64,000 bases of DNA from Candidatus Marispirochaeta associata (lineage in GTDB: Bacteria > Spirochaetota > Spirochaetia > JC444 > Marispirochaetaceae): assembly GCA_001749745.1 (NCBI GenBank), contig JWTM01000424.1:620001-684000 (forward strand). The letters are read 5' to 3'. A program made the position numbers and the translations under genes. Position 1 is the stretch's first letter; each line of letters starts with the position of its first letter. The notes under the pieces were generated by a model, which did not search any database, was not told where the DNA came from, and worked only from the letters and a program-made list of their open reading frames with translations. Of the stretch, positions 8,908 through 16,784 are shown in pieces.

Positions 8908-9870
8908 ATGCTTCAAGTTGCAGTTACTGATGCGTTGTTTGATGATGATTATCAAATAGAAAGGACGATTTTTGAGAGAAACGACATTTCTTTGGAGATA
9001 TATCGATCAGTCGCAGAATTCTTTCAGAAAAGCAAAGTAGAAAATTGTAGCGCCCTGTTGGTGAATCTTGATAAAATAGATTCATCCCATATAGATCGAC
9101 TTCATAGCTGTAAAATCATACAGAGGTATGGGGTTGGAACGGATAATGTAGATGTTGATGCAGCTACACGTAAAGGAATATGGGTTGGGAATGTTCCCGA
9201 CTATTCAATAGAAGATGTGTCTGATCATGCAATTGGTTTAATATTTGCTAGTGCTCGGCAGATTGCTTTTAACGACAGGAGCATGCGGGCTGGAATTCGG
9301 CATTTAGCGAACAAACAGCCATGTTACAGGATTACTGGTAAAGTTTTAGGCATATGTGGATTTGGTTCAATTGCCAGACGACTTGCTCAAAAAGTGGCGG
9401 GATTTGGTTTTGTGGATATTCTTGTCTCAGATCCTTTTGTATCGGAAGATATTATCCGCTCTTTGGGTGCAAAAAAGGTATCCATTGACCAACTAATGTC
9501 TGAATCGGATTTTGTTACATTACATTTACCTCTGAATGATCATACAGAAGGTATTATTGGGAAGGATGAAATCGAGTTGATGAAGCCTACCGCAATCTTA
9601 GTTAACACGAGTAGAGGGCGTATTGTTGACGAAGTTGCATTAACTCATGCACTGCATACCGGAAGAATCGGAGGGGCGGGACTGGATGTATTTCAAGAAG
9701 AGCCATTATCTCTGGAATCTCCTCTCTCGCGGTTGGATAATGTTGTGTTGAGTGATCATATAGGCTGGAACAGCGTCGAATCGATTATTGAATTACGTAC
9801 TAAAGTATCACAGAATGTAACTACAGCTTTGACCAACGGTGAACCTATCTATTCAGTTAATCAAGTGTGA
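8908..9870 (+). CDS. D-isomer-specific 2-hydroxyacid dehydrogenase (island copy)
   Basis: This 320-residue NAD-dependent enzyme interconverts a D-2-hydroxyacid and its 2-oxoacid. The three catalytic residues are intact: Arg in NTSRGRIVDE, Glu in GLDVFQEEP and His in LSDHIGWNS. The Rossmann motif is GICGFGSIARRLAQ. The ATG at 8908 is chosen over the TTG at 8905 because GGAGG (8899-8903) spaces better. It is the last gene of the island and probably acts on a three-carbon fragment such as glycerate/hydroxypyruvate released by the aldolase step; that is inference. It differs from the second hydroxyacid dehydrogenase at 18203 at the catalytic Glu. Confidence 0.88.
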   Translation: MLQVAVTDALFDDDYQIERTIFERNDISLEIYRSVAEFFQKSKVENCSALLVNLDKIDSSHIDRLHSCKIIQRYGVGTDNVDVDAATRKGIWVGNVPDYSIEDVSDHAIGLIFASARQIAFNDRSMRAGIRHLANKQPCYRITGKVLGICGFGSIARRLAQKVAGFGFVDILVSDPFVSEDIIRSLGAKKVSIDQLMSESDFVTLHLPLNDHTEGIIGKDEIELMKPTAILVNTSRGRIVDEVALTHALHTGRIGGAGLDVFQEEPLSLESPLSRLDNVVLSDHIGWNSVESIIELRTKVSQNVTTALTNGEPIYSVNQV

Positions 9871-9919
9871 GTAACTGTATTCATTGAACAATGATCTCCC
9901 TCTTGCTCTATTAACACCC

Positions 9920-9949
9920 ATAGCTGATGCTCTGTATGACTTCAGCTAT
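9920..9949. terminator. Inverted repeat behind the island operon
   Basis: ATAGCTGA (9920-9927) and TCAGCTAT (9942-9949) form an 8-bp stem with a 14-base loop, 50 bases past the hydroxyacid dehydrogenase stop. There is no T-run. It may be the transcript end of the island or a regulator site. Confidence 0.35.
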
Positions 9950-9972
9950 CATACTTTCAGGGAGAGATGATA

Positions 9973-10044
9973 TTTTTGTTGACAAAAAGGTCCAACCATT
10001 ATATAGTCATACAAGAAAAGGTAAGACCTTTAAAGGTCGTACGA
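9973..10044 (+). promoter_or_regulatory. Promoter and FadR/GntR-type operator array of the 10063 operon
   Basis: TTGACA (9979-9984), a 17-base spacer and TATAGT (10002-10007) make a strong sigma-70-type promoter. TAGTCATACAA (10004-10014) fits the FadR-subfamily operator consensus TNGTNNNACNA exactly and overlaps the -10. AGGTCGTACGA (10034-10044) fits with one mismatch. TTTTTGT-TG-ACAAAAA (9973-9988) is an inverted repeat over the -35. GACCTTTAAAGGTC (10025-10038) is a perfect 14-bp palindrome in the leader. The geometry is that of a repressor-controlled promoter; which of the window's two FadR-type regulators binds is open. Confidence 0.65.
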
Positions 10045-10062
10045 TAGATAGACGGAGGAATT

Positions 10063-11427
10063 ATGCAGGATCAGGAGTACATTGAGGGATTGGTCGCGAA
10101 ATCTCGCGTAGCGTTGAAGCAGCTGGAGAGCTTTGATCAGGCCGCTATCGACGAAATGGTCAAAGCTATTGCCAAGTATGTCTTCGATAACGCCCGGGAA
10201 CTGGCCGAAGCATCGGTAAAAGAGACCCGTATGGGCGGTGTCGAGTTCAAGACTAAGAAGAATCAGGGCAAGGCCCGCATCATGTGGCATAACCTGAAAG
10301 GGGTTAAGTCGATCGGGATCATCAGCGAGGATGACGAGACCGGGATCATCGAGATTGCCAAGCCGGTCGGCGTCGTCGGCGCCATTCAGCCCACGACGAA
10401 TCCTCAGGTTACTCCAATGGCCAACGCCATGTCCGCTATCAAGGGCAGAAATACCATCATAATTGCACCCCATCCCCGGTCGAAGAAGATAACCGAGGAT
10501 CTGGTAGCTGCATGGAACAAAATACTTAAAGATCTCGGTGCGCCGGATAACGTGATTCAGGTGGTGGAAGAGACCAGCGTCGAGCGCTCCGGTCTCTTGA
10601 TGAAGAACGTGGATGTAATCGTCGCCACCGGCGGTCCCGGAATCGTCAAGGCCGCCTATTCCAGCGGTAAGCCCTCCTACGGCGTAGGTCAGGGTAATGT
10701 CCAGACCATTATCGATCGGGATGTGGATATGAAGGATGCCGTCCGGATGACCATCGACGGACGGGTTTTCGACTACGGCATCATCTGCTCCGGCGAACAG
10801 ACCATCATTACCCCCGAGGATCGTTACGACGAAATGCGCAAGGAGCTCGAGGCTTACGGCGGATATTTCATCGAGTCCGAAGAGGATAAAGCGAAGCTCC
10901 TTTCCGTTCTGTTCGAGAATGGTCATGTCAACAAAGAGATGGTCGGTAAGACTCCCGAGGAGATCGGCAAGGCTTCCGGCGTGAGTATCCCCGACGGTAC
11001 CAAGGTACTCGTTATGCCCGAGGACAACGCCAATAAAGAGAGCCTCCTTCGCAAGGAGAAGATGTTCCCGGTAATAACCCCTTTTACCTACAAGGATTTC
11101 TCCGAGGCGATCGATATCGCCATCGAGAATCTCGAGGTCGAAGGTAAGGGGCATTCGGTTTCAATCCACTCTCACAACGAGGAGCATATCCGTGAGTTCG
11201 GCATCCGGGTTCCGGTAAGCCGGGTAGTCGTTAATCAGCCCTGCGCGACCCATAACGGCGGAAACTTCGTCAACGGTTTGAACGCCACCAGTACCTTAGG
11301 ATGCGGTTCCTGGGGCAACAACAGTATCTCGGAGAACTTCTACTACAAGCATCTCTTGAACATCACCAGGGTTGCCAAGATTAGAAAGAATCCCTATGTC
11401 CCCAGCGATGAGGAGCTGTGGGGATAG
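10063..11427 (+). CDS. CoA-acylating aldehyde dehydrogenase (SauS/EutE-like)
   Basis: This 454-residue enzyme belongs to the CoA-dependent aldehyde dehydrogenases, which interconvert an aldehyde and its acyl-CoA with NAD(P)H. The catalytic cysteine is C242 in GIICSGEQT. The N-terminal half has the PVGVVGAIQPTTNPQVTPM segment shared by EutE, AdhE and sulfoacetaldehyde dehydrogenases. There is no shell-targeting extension and no microcompartment gene nearby, so it is probably cytosolic. It heads the operon behind GGAGG. Together with the SucCD-like ligase next to it, it resembles the sulfoacetaldehyde/sulfoacetyl-CoA pairing known from sulfonate degraders, but acetaldehyde or glycolaldehyde are equally possible. 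Confidence 0.85.
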   Translation: MQDQEYIEGLVAKSRVALKQLESFDQAAIDEMVKAIAKYVFDNARELAEASVKETRMGGVEFKTKKNQGKARIMWHNLKGVKSIGIISEDDETGIIEIAKPVGVVGAIQPTTNPQVTPMANAMSAIKGRNTIIIAPHPRSKKITEDLVAAWNKILKDLGAPDNVIQVVEETSVERSGLLMKNVDVIVATGGPGIVKAAYSSGKPSYGVGQGNVQTIIDRDVDMKDAVRMTIDGRVFDYGIICSGEQTIITPEDRYDEMRKELEAYGGYFIESEEDKAKLLSVLFENGHVNKEMVGKTPEEIGKASGVSIPDGTKVLVMPEDNANKESLLRKEKMFPVITPFTYKDFSEAIDIAIENLEVEGKGHSVSIHSHNEEHIREFGIRVPVSRVVVNQPCATHNGGNFVNGLNATSTLGCGSWGNNSISENFYYKHLLNITRVAKIRKNPYVPSDEELWG

Positions 11428-11463
11428 AACCGGAAACGGTTCCCCCACGCGAAGGAGAAACAG

Positions 11464-12606
11464 ATGAAATTATTAGAGTTTATGGCCCACCAGGTGTTCG
11501 GCGAATATGACCTCCCCTCTACTCCGGGGGTTACCGCCGAATCCGTAGTCCAGTTGGACAAACTGGAAGCGAAGATAGAGTATCCCGCGGTTATCAAGGC
11601 CCAGGTACAGACCGGCGGCCGCGGTAAGGCCGGGGGCGTACAGTTTGCCGAAAACCGGGAAGAGCTGCTCGAGAAGGCCGGCAAGATTCTCGGCATGAAG
11701 ATCAAGGACCTCACCGTAGAGAAGGTCTTTATCGTTCCGAAGATCGAGGTGAAGAAGGAGATGTACCTAAGCTTTACCCTCGACCGTAAAACCAAGCTGC
11801 CGGTGATGATCTTCAGCCCCGAAGGCGGGGTCGAGATCAACGAGATTGCCGAGGAGAACCCCGATAAGCTGGCGAAGGTTGTGCTTCCCGCCGGGGATAC
11901 CCTGCCCGATTTCGTGATCCAATACGCGGCGGACAAGACCGGACTCGATCCGGCCTATTTTCCCCAGTTCCGTGAGTTCTGCCTGAAGCTTTTCACTGTC
12001 TTTATCAAGCACGACTGTATGCTGGCGGAGATCAATCCCCTGGTTATTACCGCCGACGACACCCTGCTCGCCCTGGACGGCAAGATCGATGTGGACGACA
12101 ACTCCCTCTATCGGCATCCGGAGGTCGCCTCCTTCAAGGATGAGCTGACCACCGATGAGCTCGTCCTCGAAGCCCGGCACTACGATTTTCTTTACATCCC
12201 CATCAAGGATCAGGGCGATATCGCGGTGATTAGCAACGGATCGGGCATGATCATGTCTTCTATCGATCTTATCAGCAAACGCGGGATGGATGTGACCTGT
12301 GCGCTGGATCTCGGCGGCGGCGCCACCGCCGACCGGATAACCGAAGCCTTGAGGATCGTGGCCGCCAACGAGCGGGTGAAGACGATCTTCATCAATATCT
12401 TCGGCGGCATTACCCGCTGCGACGAGATCGCCGGCGGAGTCGAGAAGAGCATGATCTTCATGGGTAAGAAGCGCTTGGTAATCCGCCTGGAAGGCACCAA
12501 CAAAGAGATCGGCCTTCTGAAGCTGCAGGCACTGGAAGGAAACATATCGCTGGTAGACGGTCTCTACGAGGGCGTCGACGCTTTGGCGAAGGGAGTTAAG
12601 GTATGA
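11464..12606 (+). CDS. SucC-like beta subunit of an ADP-forming acyl-CoA ligase
   Basis: This 380-residue ATP-grasp subunit pairs with the SucD-like protein that overlaps it by four bases. In this family the pair makes ATP from an acyl-CoA, or the reverse. Normal SucC features are present: [26 protein letters not shown] and [15 protein letters not shown]. It differs from the canonical SucC at 32618-33757 in the C-terminal domain, where [13 protein letters not shown] becomes NGSGMIMSSIDLI. Since a standard sucCD lies in the TCA operon of the same window, this pair is probably specific for another acid. Confidence 0.85.
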   Translation: MKLLEFMAHQVFGEYDLPSTPGVTAESVVQLDKLEAKIEYPAVIKAQVQTGGRGKAGGVQFAENREELLEKAGKILGMKIKDLTVEKVFIVPKIEVKKEMYLSFTLDRKTKLPVMIFSPEGGVEINEIAEENPDKLAKVVLPAGDTLPDFVIQYAADKTGLDPAYFPQFREFCLKLFTVFIKHDCMLAEINPLVITADDTLLALDGKIDVDDNSLYRHPEVASFKDELTTDELVLEARHYDFLYIPIKDQGDIAVISNGSGMIMSSIDLISKRGMDVTCALDLGGGATADRITEALRIVAANERVKTIFINIFGGITRCDEIAGGVEKSMIFMGKKRLVIRLEGTNKEIGLLKLQALEGNISLVDGLYEGVDALAKGVKV

Positions 12607-13481
12607 GCTTTTTGATTGATCAGGATACCCGCCTAATCGTTCAGGGAATAACCGGACGGGAAGGACAATTTCACACTGAACAGATGCAGGCCTATAACAC
12701 CAAGGTCGTCGCCGGTGTAACCCCGGGTAAGGGCGGCCAGGAGATTCTGGGCGTTCCGGTCTACAACACTGTGCGGGAGGCGATGGAGAAACACGATGCC
12801 AATGCAACCGTGCTTTTCGTCCCGCCGAAGTTTCTCTACGGCGCAGCCTACGAAGCCATCATGAGCGGGATGCCCCTGGTGATTACAATCGCCGAAGGGA
12901 CGCCGGTGCACGATATGCTCAAGCTGCACCACCTGGCTAAGGAGAAGGGTGTTACCCTCATCGGTCCCAACTCCTTCGGGATCATCTCTCCCGGAAAGGC
13001 GAAGGCCGGTTTTATGGCCCACCGCATCTTCCAGGCCGGCCGGGTAGGCGTAATGTCCCGCAGCGCGACCAACTGCTACGAGACGGTCTTCCTGATGAAG
13101 AAGAACAATTTCGGTCAATCGACGGTTGTCGGTGTCGGCGGGGATATGATTCCAGGTTCGACCTTCCGGGACATGCTCCCCTTCTTCGAAGCCGACGACG
13201 AAACGGAAGCGATCGTGATGATCGGCGAGATCGGCGGAAGCGAGGAGGAGCTTGCAGCGGAGTACATCAAGAAGCATGTCTCCAAACCGGTAGTCGCTCT
13301 GATCGCCGGAAAGAACGCGCCCAAGGACACCAGTATGGGGCATGCGGGCGCCATCGTCTCCCCCGATGGTGAGGGGTCGGCCGAGAGCAAAGAGAGCGCC
13401 CTCGAGGAAGCCGGCGTCAAGATCGCCGAGAGCACCGAGGATATCATGCGGATCCTGAAAGAACTGAAGATGGAGAACTAG
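12603..13481 (+). CDS. SucD-like alpha subunit of an ADP-forming acyl-CoA ligase
   Basis: This 292-residue CoA-binding subunit carries the phosphorylated active-site histidine H247 in MGHAGAI. The N-terminal CoA fold is normal ([24 protein letters not shown]). The segment after the CoA domain is diverged: SRSATNCYE replaces the canonical [21 protein letters not shown] replaces [12 protein letters not shown], and GVGGDMIPGS replaces the GIGGDP-type loop. The catalytic histidine is thus kept while the surroundings changed, as expected for a ligase with a new acid substrate such as a substituted acetate. It is coupled to its partner through an ATGA overlap. Confidence 0.85.
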   Translation: MSFLIDQDTRLIVQGITGREGQFHTEQMQAYNTKVVAGVTPGKGGQEILGVPVYNTVREAMEKHDANATVLFVPPKFLYGAAYEAIMSGMPLVITIAEGTPVHDMLKLHHLAKEKGVTLIGPNSFGIISPGKAKAGFMAHRIFQAGRVGVMSRSATNCYETVFLMKKNNFGQSTVVGVGGDMIPGSTFRDMLPFFEADDETEAIVMIGEIGGSEEELAAEYIKKHVSKPVVALIAGKNAPKDTSMGHAGAIVSPDGEGSAESKESALEEAGVKIAESTEDIMRILKELKMEN

Positions 13482-13490
13482 GAGAGGATT

Positions 13491-14456
13491 ATGGATAAAA
13501 AGATGATGCAAGAGGTGCATGAGACGATGCTTACCATCCGAAAGTTCGAGGAGTGCGCCCTGAGACTGTTCGAAGAGAATAAACTGCGCGGATCCGTCCA
13601 TCTCAGTATCGGTCAGGAAGCGGTAGCGGCGGTTACCGGTGCCTACCTGCGGGATGAGGATTATATAACCAGTACCCACCGGGGACACGGTCATGCGATT
13701 GCCAAGGGCGCCCGGCCCGATAAGGCCATGGCAGAACTGATGGGCAAAGAGACTGGCTACTGCGGCGGCCGGGGCGGTTCGATGCACATTGCCGATGTGG
13801 AGAAGGGAAACCTGGGCGCGAACGCCATTGTCGGCGGCGGCATACCCCATGCGGCCGGGGCGGCTTTGAGTGCCCAGCTCCGCGGTACCGACCAGGTGGC
13901 CGTAACCTTCTTCGGCGACGGGGCAGCTAACGAGGGTATCTTCCATGAGACCCTGAATATGGCCAGCCTCTGGAATCTGCCGGTGATCTTTATCTGTGAG
14001 AATAATCAGTATGGTATGACTACCTCCTTCGGTAGCGTCACCTCCGTAAAGGATATTGCCGAGCGGGCTTCCGCTTATAACATGCCCGGGGTCGTGATCG
14101 ACGGAAACGATGTTCTCGACGTGGAGAAGGCCTTTAAGAAGGCTCTTAAGCGAGCCAAGGCGGGCGAAGGGCCCACCTTGATCGAAGCCAAGACCTACCG
14201 TTGGAAGGGGCACTGGACCGGCGATCCCGAGGTCTACCGAACCCGGGACGAGGTGGACGAGTGGAAGAAAAAATGTCCTATCATCCGCTTCGAAGAGTAT
14301 ATGCGCGACAACAAGGTGATGAGTGCTGCGGATATCGAGAAGAAGCATGCCGAAATCGACAAGCTGATCGAAGAGGCCGAAGAGTTCGCTCTCAACAGCG
14401 CCGAACCGGATCCGTCGACAGTGCTTGACGACGTCTACTACGAAGAGGAGCGATAG
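13491..14456 (+). CDS. TPP-dependent dehydrogenase E1 alpha subunit (AcoA/PdhA type)
   Basis: This 321-residue subunit, with E1 beta, cleaves acetoin or decarboxylates a 2-oxoacid and passes the acyl group to lipoyl-E2. The thiamine diphosphate motif is visible, starting GDGAANEGIFHETLNMASLW and ending PVIFICENNQYG. Features such as YCGGRGGSMHIAD and the WKGHWTGDPEVYRT segment look most like acetoin dehydrogenase AcoA, but PDH-type E1 alpha subunits share them. It starts nine bases after the ligase gene and has its own GGAG. The partner subunit begins one base after its stop. Confidence 0.88.
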   Translation: MDKKMMQEVHETMLTIRKFEECALRLFEENKLRGSVHLSIGQEAVAAVTGAYLRDEDYITSTHRGHGHAIAKGARPDKAMAELMGKETGYCGGRGGSMHIADVEKGNLGANAIVGGGIPHAAGAALSAQLRGTDQVAVTFFGDGAANEGIFHETLNMASLWNLPVIFICENNQYGMTTSFGSVTSVKDIAERASAYNMPGVVIDGNDVLDVEKAFKKALKRAKAGEGPTLIEAKTYRWKGHWTGDPEVYRTRDEVDEWKKKCPIIRFEEYMRDNKVMSAADIEKKHAEIDKLIEEAEEFALNSAEPDPSTVLDDVYYEEER

Positions 14457-14457
14457 G

Positions 14458-15438
14458 ATGAGCAAGAAGAAATACTCTTTAGCTATACGGGATGTGACCG
14501 CTGAGGAGATGCGCAAGGACGATAATGTCTTCGTTATGGGCGAGGATATCGGTGCGCTGGGCGGTGTATTCGGATGTACCCGGGGGCTGCAGGATGAGTT
14601 CGGCAAGGAACGAGTACGCGATACCCCCATATCTGAAGCCGGCTATGTCGGGATGGGCGTCGGTGCGGCGTTGACCGGCATGCGGCCCATTCTCGATTTT
14701 ATGTACCTCGACTTTGTTTATGTAGCCATGGATCAGCTGCTGAATCAGGCGGCCAAGCTGCGCTACATGTACGGCGGCCGGGCGACCCTTCCGATGGTAA
14801 TCCGCGGACAACAGGGAATCGGCCGGGGTAACGCCGGTACCCACTCCCAGAGTGTGGAAGCCTTTTTTACCCATATCCCCGGCTTCAAGGTGGCGATGCC
14901 CTCCAATGCCTACGATGCGGCGGGGCTCCTGCGTACGGCTATCCGGGATAATAATCCGGTAATGTTCATCGAACACAAAGCCCTCTACGCCACCAGCGAA
15001 GAGGTGCCCGATGATCCGGATTTCATGATCCCCTTCGGCCAGGCTGCGGTTAAGCGCGAGGGCAAAGACGCCACCGTGGTGGCCACCTCTCTGATGGTCG
15101 GCCGCGCGCTGGAGGCGGCGGAGATCCTGGCCAAGGAGGGCATCGAGACCGAGGTTATCGATCCTCGGACCTTGCTTCCCCTGGATACGGATACCATCAA
15201 CACATCCGTACGGAAAACCGGGCGTGCTCTCGTCGTTCACGAAGCTCACCGTAACAACGGCGTCGGCGCCGAGATCGGCTCGAGGATTCAAGAAGAGAAC
15301 TTCAAGTATCTGGATGCTCCGGTAGCCCGGCTCGGTGCGAAGCCCTGTACGCTCCCCTTTAGCCTGGTACTCGAAAATGCAGTCGTGCCTGGCGTCGATG
15401 ATATTGTCGCGTCGGTCAAAGAGATCTGCTACCGCTAG
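14458..15438 (+). CDS. TPP-dependent dehydrogenase E1 beta subunit (AcoB/PdhB type)
   Basis: This 326-residue transketolase-like subunit completes the E1 heterotetramer. Family motifs are clear: ISEAGYVGMGVGAALTGMRP, RGQQGIGRGNAGTHSQSVE and EVIDPRTLLPLDTDTI. The ATG at 14458 is the start; the upstream part of the frame only duplicates the end of the alpha gene. AcoB-like and PdhB-like proteins cannot be told apart with certainty by eye. Its place between E1 alpha and E2 fits the usual order. Confidence 0.88.
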   Translation: MSKKKYSLAIRDVTAEEMRKDDNVFVMGEDIGALGGVFGCTRGLQDEFGKERVRDTPISEAGYVGMGVGAALTGMRPILDFMYLDFVYVAMDQLLNQAAKLRYMYGGRATLPMVIRGQQGIGRGNAGTHSQSVEAFFTHIPGFKVAMPSNAYDAAGLLRTAIRDNNPVMFIEHKALYATSEEVPDDPDFMIPFGQAAVKREGKDATVVATSLMVGRALEAAEILAKEGIETEVIDPRTLLPLDTDTINTSVRKTGRALVVHEAHRNNGVGAEIGSRIQEENFKYLDAPVARLGAKPCTLPFSLVLENAVVPGVDDIVASVKEICYR

Positions 15439-15447
15439 GAGGCGGCA

Positions 15448-16776
15448 ATGGCAACTAAAGTAATTATGCCCAAACAAGGGCTGCAAATGACCGAAGGAAC
15501 CATAATCTCCTGGATGGCCGCCGAAGGCGACAGCGTCGAGGAGGGGAAGCCCCTCTTCGAGATGGAGACGGATAAGCTCACCATCGAGATCAGCGCTCCC
15601 GCCTCTGGTACCTTGCTGAAGATTATTCGGGGGGAAGGGGACGTTGTTCCCATTACCGAGACTATCGCGGTTATCGGCGAGGCCGGTGAGGACGTCTCCG
15701 ATATCGTGGCCGAAGCCGGCTCGAGCGTTCCGGCCGAAGAGCCTGCGGAAGAGACAGAGGAGCCGGTCAAACCCGCGGCGGCGGCCCATCCGTCGGCATC
15801 TCCCGCCGCTCTTCCCCGGCAGGCCGGAGAGAGGCAGTTCTCCACCCCCCGGGCACGCTGGCGGGCGGAAGAGACTGGAATCGACATCTCCCAACTCAAC
15901 GGCAGCGGCCCTGACGGGCTGGTGGTCGAACGGGACGTGTTGGCCGCGGCGGTAGATCGGCCGGCGGCAACCCCGCTGGCGCGGAAAGAGGCCGCTGCAA
16001 GCGGCACGGATCTCGCAGGCGTGGCCGGCTCCGGACCGCGCGGCAAGGTATACAGCCGCGATCTGGCCCAGGCTCGGGCCGCTGCAGGCATGGAAAGCGT
16101 CCGCGAAGATCGGCATATCAAGCTGAGCGGTATGCGCAAGACTATCTCCGCCCGGATGCGGGAGAGCCTCGACACCGCCGCTCAAGCGGTGCACCGGATC
16201 GATGTGGACATGAGCGAAGCGGTCCGCATGCGAACGAAGCTCAAAGCCGCGGAGGTCAAGGTCTCCTTCAACGACATCATCATGAAGGCCACGGGGGTAG
16301 CCCTTACCAGGCATCCGCGGATGAACGCGGCCTTTACCGCCGACGGACTCGTCGAGTACGGCGCCGTCAACATGGGCATGGCCGTAGCGGTCGATGAGGG
16401 ACTTCTCGTGCCGGTTATCAGGAATATCGATCTTCTGACCCTGCCGGAGATTAACGGCGAAGCCCGGCGACTGGCGGAAGGCGCCCGATCAGGGGCCCTT
16501 AGTCCCGATGAGTACACCGGCGGAACCTTCTCGGTCTCCAACCTGGGGATGTACGAGCTATCGAGCTTCACCGCGGTCATCAACACTCCGGAGAGCGGAA
16601 TCCTCGCCGTAGGCGGCATCGCCGACAAACCGGTGGCCGTGGACGGCGAGTTGGTTATCCGGCCGATCTGCAGTCTGTCGCTTACCTATGATCACCGTAT
16701 TATCGACGGTGCTCCGGCGGCGGAGTTCATTCGGGATATCAAGCGGATTCTCGAGAATCCCTATCTGCTGCTGTAG
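15448..16776 (+). CDS. Dihydrolipoamide acyltransferase E2 with two tandem E3/E1-binding domains
   Basis: E2 moves the acyl group from E1 to CoA. The 442 residues contain one lipoyl domain (about 1-76, lipoyl-lysine K43 in ETDKLTIEI), an Ala/Pro/Glu linker, a peripheral-subunit-binding domain at about 131-167 (STPRARWRAEETGID, then GSGPDGLVVERDVL), a second at about 174-209 (ATPLARKEAAASGTD, then GSGPRGKVYSRDL), and a C-terminal catalytic domain with DHRIIDG. Two binding domains in tandem are unusual. The gene is flanked by E1 and E3 with short gaps, giving a complete complex. Confidence 0.9.
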   Translation: MATKVIMPKQGLQMTEGTIISWMAAEGDSVEEGKPLFEMETDKLTIEISAPASGTLLKIIRGEGDVVPITETIAVIGEAGEDVSDIVAEAGSSVPAEEPAEETEEPVKPAAAAHPSASPAALPRQAGERQFSTPRARWRAEETGIDISQLNGSGPDGLVVERDVLAAAVDRPAATPLARKEAAASGTDLAGVAGSGPRGKVYSRDLAQARAAAGMESVREDRHIKLSGMRKTISARMRESLDTAAQAVHRIDVDMSEAVRMRTKLKAAEVKVSFNDIIMKATGVALTRHPRMNAAFTADGLVEYGAVNMGMAVAVDEGLLVPVIRNIDLLTLPEINGEARRLAEGARSGALSPDEYTGGTFSVSNLGMYELSSFTAVINTPESGILAVGGIADKPVAVDGELVIRPICSLSLTYDHRIIDGAPAAEFIRDIKRILENPYLLL

Positions 16777-16784
16777 GTGAAGCT

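Larger units (their letters stand above)
2197..9870. other. AT-rich catabolic island
   Basis: The stretch from the IclR gene to the first hydroxyacid dehydrogenase is clearly AT-richer than its flanks. Hand counts of single 60-base lines give about 37% GC at 5701 and 40% at 9001, against 70% at 12301; the RraA gene is less skewed. It is a self-contained regulator-transporter-enzyme cassette. No integrase, transposase or flanking direct repeat was found, so transfer is inferred from composition and gene content only. Confidence 0.5.

Noticed and set aside
12633..14630. 665-codon open frame antisense to the SucD-like and E1 alpha genes
   Set aside because: The plus-strand genes beneath it have clear catalytic motifs; the antisense frame has no recognisable domain and is a by-product of GC-rich codon usage.
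14479..16314. 611-codon open frame antisense to E1 beta and E2
   Set aside because: Same reason: low-complexity Gly/Arg/His-rich translation opposite well-supported genes.
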